DNA of 48,230 bases, from contig NZ_MUMI01000226.1 in assembly GCF_002155975.1 (NCBI RefSeq), forward strand, positions 1 to 48,230, read 5' to 3'. The stretch comes from Amycolatopsis kentuckyensis. Its GTDB lineage: Bacteria > Actinomycetota > Actinomycetes > Mycobacteriales > Pseudonocardiaceae. A program made the position numbers and the translations under genes. The notes beneath the pieces are model-generated. The model was not told the origin of the DNA, did no database searches, and was given only the letters and a program-made list of their open reading frames with translations. Below, piece by piece: positions 47,352-48,230 of the stretch. Every line of letters starts with the position of its first letter. Position 1 is the stretch's first letter.

Positions 47352-48230
47352 CCTTGGTGACGCTGCCGGAACCGGCCCGGCTGAAGCCGCCGGACGTCGT
47401 CGCGCTCGGTGCGCACGGCATGCGCACGCGGCCGGTGCGGGCGGTGCTTTCCGCGCTGGGCATCGCGATCGGCGTCGCCGCGATGGTGGCGGTGCTGGCG
47501 ATCCCGGCGTCGGGGGCGCAGGCCCTGCACGACCGGCTGGCCGCGCTGGGGCCCAACCTGCTGACGGCCGGCCCGGGCCAGACGCTGTTCGGCGACAACG
47601 CGACATTGCCGGACGACGCGGTCGCGATGGCCCGCCGGATCGGCCCGGTGCAGGCGGCGGCGGGCACGGGGACGACGTCGGCGAGCGTGCGCCGCAGCGA
47701 CAAGATCGCGCCGGACGACACGTCCGGGCTGGCGGTGTACGCGGCACGCCCGGACCTGCTCGGCGTGCTGAACGGGAAGGTCCGCGCCGGTGCGTTCCTG
47801 GCCGCGGGGAACCAGAACTACCCGGTGACGGTGCTCGGGTCCCAGGCCGCCGCCCGGCTGGGCATCGACCACATCGACCCGGCCCGGCCGCCGCAGGTGC
47901 TGATCGGGACGCAGTGGTTCACCGTGGTGGGCATCCTCGCGCCGATGCCGCTCGCGCCGGAGATCGAGCGCTCGGCGCTGGTCGGCTGGGACGTCGCGAA
48001 GCGGCTGCTCGGCTTCGACGGCCATCCGTCCACTGTGTACGTCCGCGCGGCGGAATCCGCGGTGGACGGCGTGCGTTCGGTCCTGGCGGCCACGCTGAAC
48101 CCGCAGGCGCCGAACGAGGTCGAGGTCCGGCGGCCGTCGGACGCGCTGGCGGCGCAGAAGCTGACGGACACGACGTACAGCGCGCTGTTCCTCGGCCTCG
48201 GCGGGGTGGCGCTGCTGGTCGGCGGGGTCG
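47348..48230 (+). CDS. MacB-type ABC permease, 5' part (runs off the window)
   Basis: The first 294 codons of a FtsX/MacB-like permease; no stop before the window ends. There is an N-terminal membrane helix (about 28-50, [25 protein letters not shown]), then the large extracytoplasmic MacB-periplasmic-core-like domain ([48 protein letters not shown]), and the start of the second helix ([16 protein letters not shown]). ATG 47348 overlaps the ATPase stop. Together with the adaptor and lipoprotein it makes a tripartite wall-crossing exporter, probably under the divergent two-component system. Confidence 0.9.
   Translation, partial: MTLVTLPEPARLKPPDVVALGAHGMRTRPVRAVLSALGIAIGVAAMVAVLAIPASGAQALHDRLAALGPNLLTAGPGQTLFGDNATLPDDAVAMARRIGPVQAAAGTGTTSASVRRSDKIAPDDTSGLAVYAARPDLLGVLNGKVRAGAFLAAGNQNYPVTVLGSQAAARLGIDHIDPARPPQVLIGTQWFTVVGILAPMPLAPEIERSALVGWDVAKRLLGFDGHPSTVYVRAAESAVDGVRSVLAATLNPQAPNEVEVRRPSDALAAQKLTDTTYSALFLGLGGVALLVGGV

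Noticed and set aside
1-48230. Search for insertion sequences, integrases, attachment sites, tRNA or rRNA genes
   Set aside because: No transposase or integrase motif, no terminal repeats and no tRNA/rRNA-like sequence was recognised by eye; a tRNA scan would be decisive.

Overview
This is 48,230 bases of very GC-rich chromosome with actinomycete traits. Genes are dense, many start with GTG, neighbouring genes often overlap by ATGA or GTGA, and WXG/PPE-type and EspG-like ESX (type VII secretion) accessory genes are present. The marker families (DUF3027, DUF2537, DUF2530, DUF2771, SepH, DUF3558) point to Mycobacteriales/Pseudonocardiales. I lean towards an Amycolatopsis-like organism, but that is inference. 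No mobile element, CRISPR array, tRNA or rRNA was seen. The longest stretch without a gene is about 210 bases.

Layout. 1-4.8 kb: end of a TOBE-domain protein, a multicopper oxidase, a NagD-type HAD phosphatase, a metallophosphoesterase, a YccF membrane protein and a PhzF-like isomerase. 4.86-8.1 kb: an ESX-associated group (PPE-like protein with a Gly/Pro tail, DUF3558 lipoprotein, helical protein, EspG-like chaperone). 8.13-12.15 kb: a tightly overlapped five-gene operon, the most unusual part of the window. It encodes a Ycf46-like AAA ATPase, a DUF2997 protein, a small radical SAM protein, a DUF1257/Ycf35-like protein, and a protein of IF2-like beta-barrels plus a helix-hairpin-helix. 12.2-17.5 kb: a secreted propeller, an acyl-CoA synthetase, and an R2-like ligand-binding oxidase with its TetR regulator and a clear operator.

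17.6-28.7 kb and 39-42.9 kb together form a conserved backbone. From memory it matches the M. tuberculosis Rv0871-Rv0883c order: cold-shock protein, DUF2771, MFS, DUF3027, DUF2530, MarR, SpoU methyltransferase, DUF2537, SepH. Into it are set an Hsp90-like ATPase, an NCS2 purine permease and, between the MarR and SpoU genes, about 10 kb of accessory genes. That block holds an MFS exporter, a LacI-controlled argininosuccinate-lyase-like gene with an MFS transporter, an orphan iron box with a possible small RNA, an arylamine N-acetyltransferase, superoxide dismutase, heme oxygenase, a TetR regulator and a glutamate-cysteine ligase. 43-48.2 kb: a two-component system divergent from a lipoprotein, an HlyD-like protein and a MacB-type ABC exporter; the permease runs off the right edge.

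Two architectural habits recur. Several convergent pairs end on the same 4-bp shared stop. Many genes have a TANNNT or CANNNT hexamer 6-7 nt before the start codon and no Shine-Dalgarno sequence, which suggests leaderless transcription.
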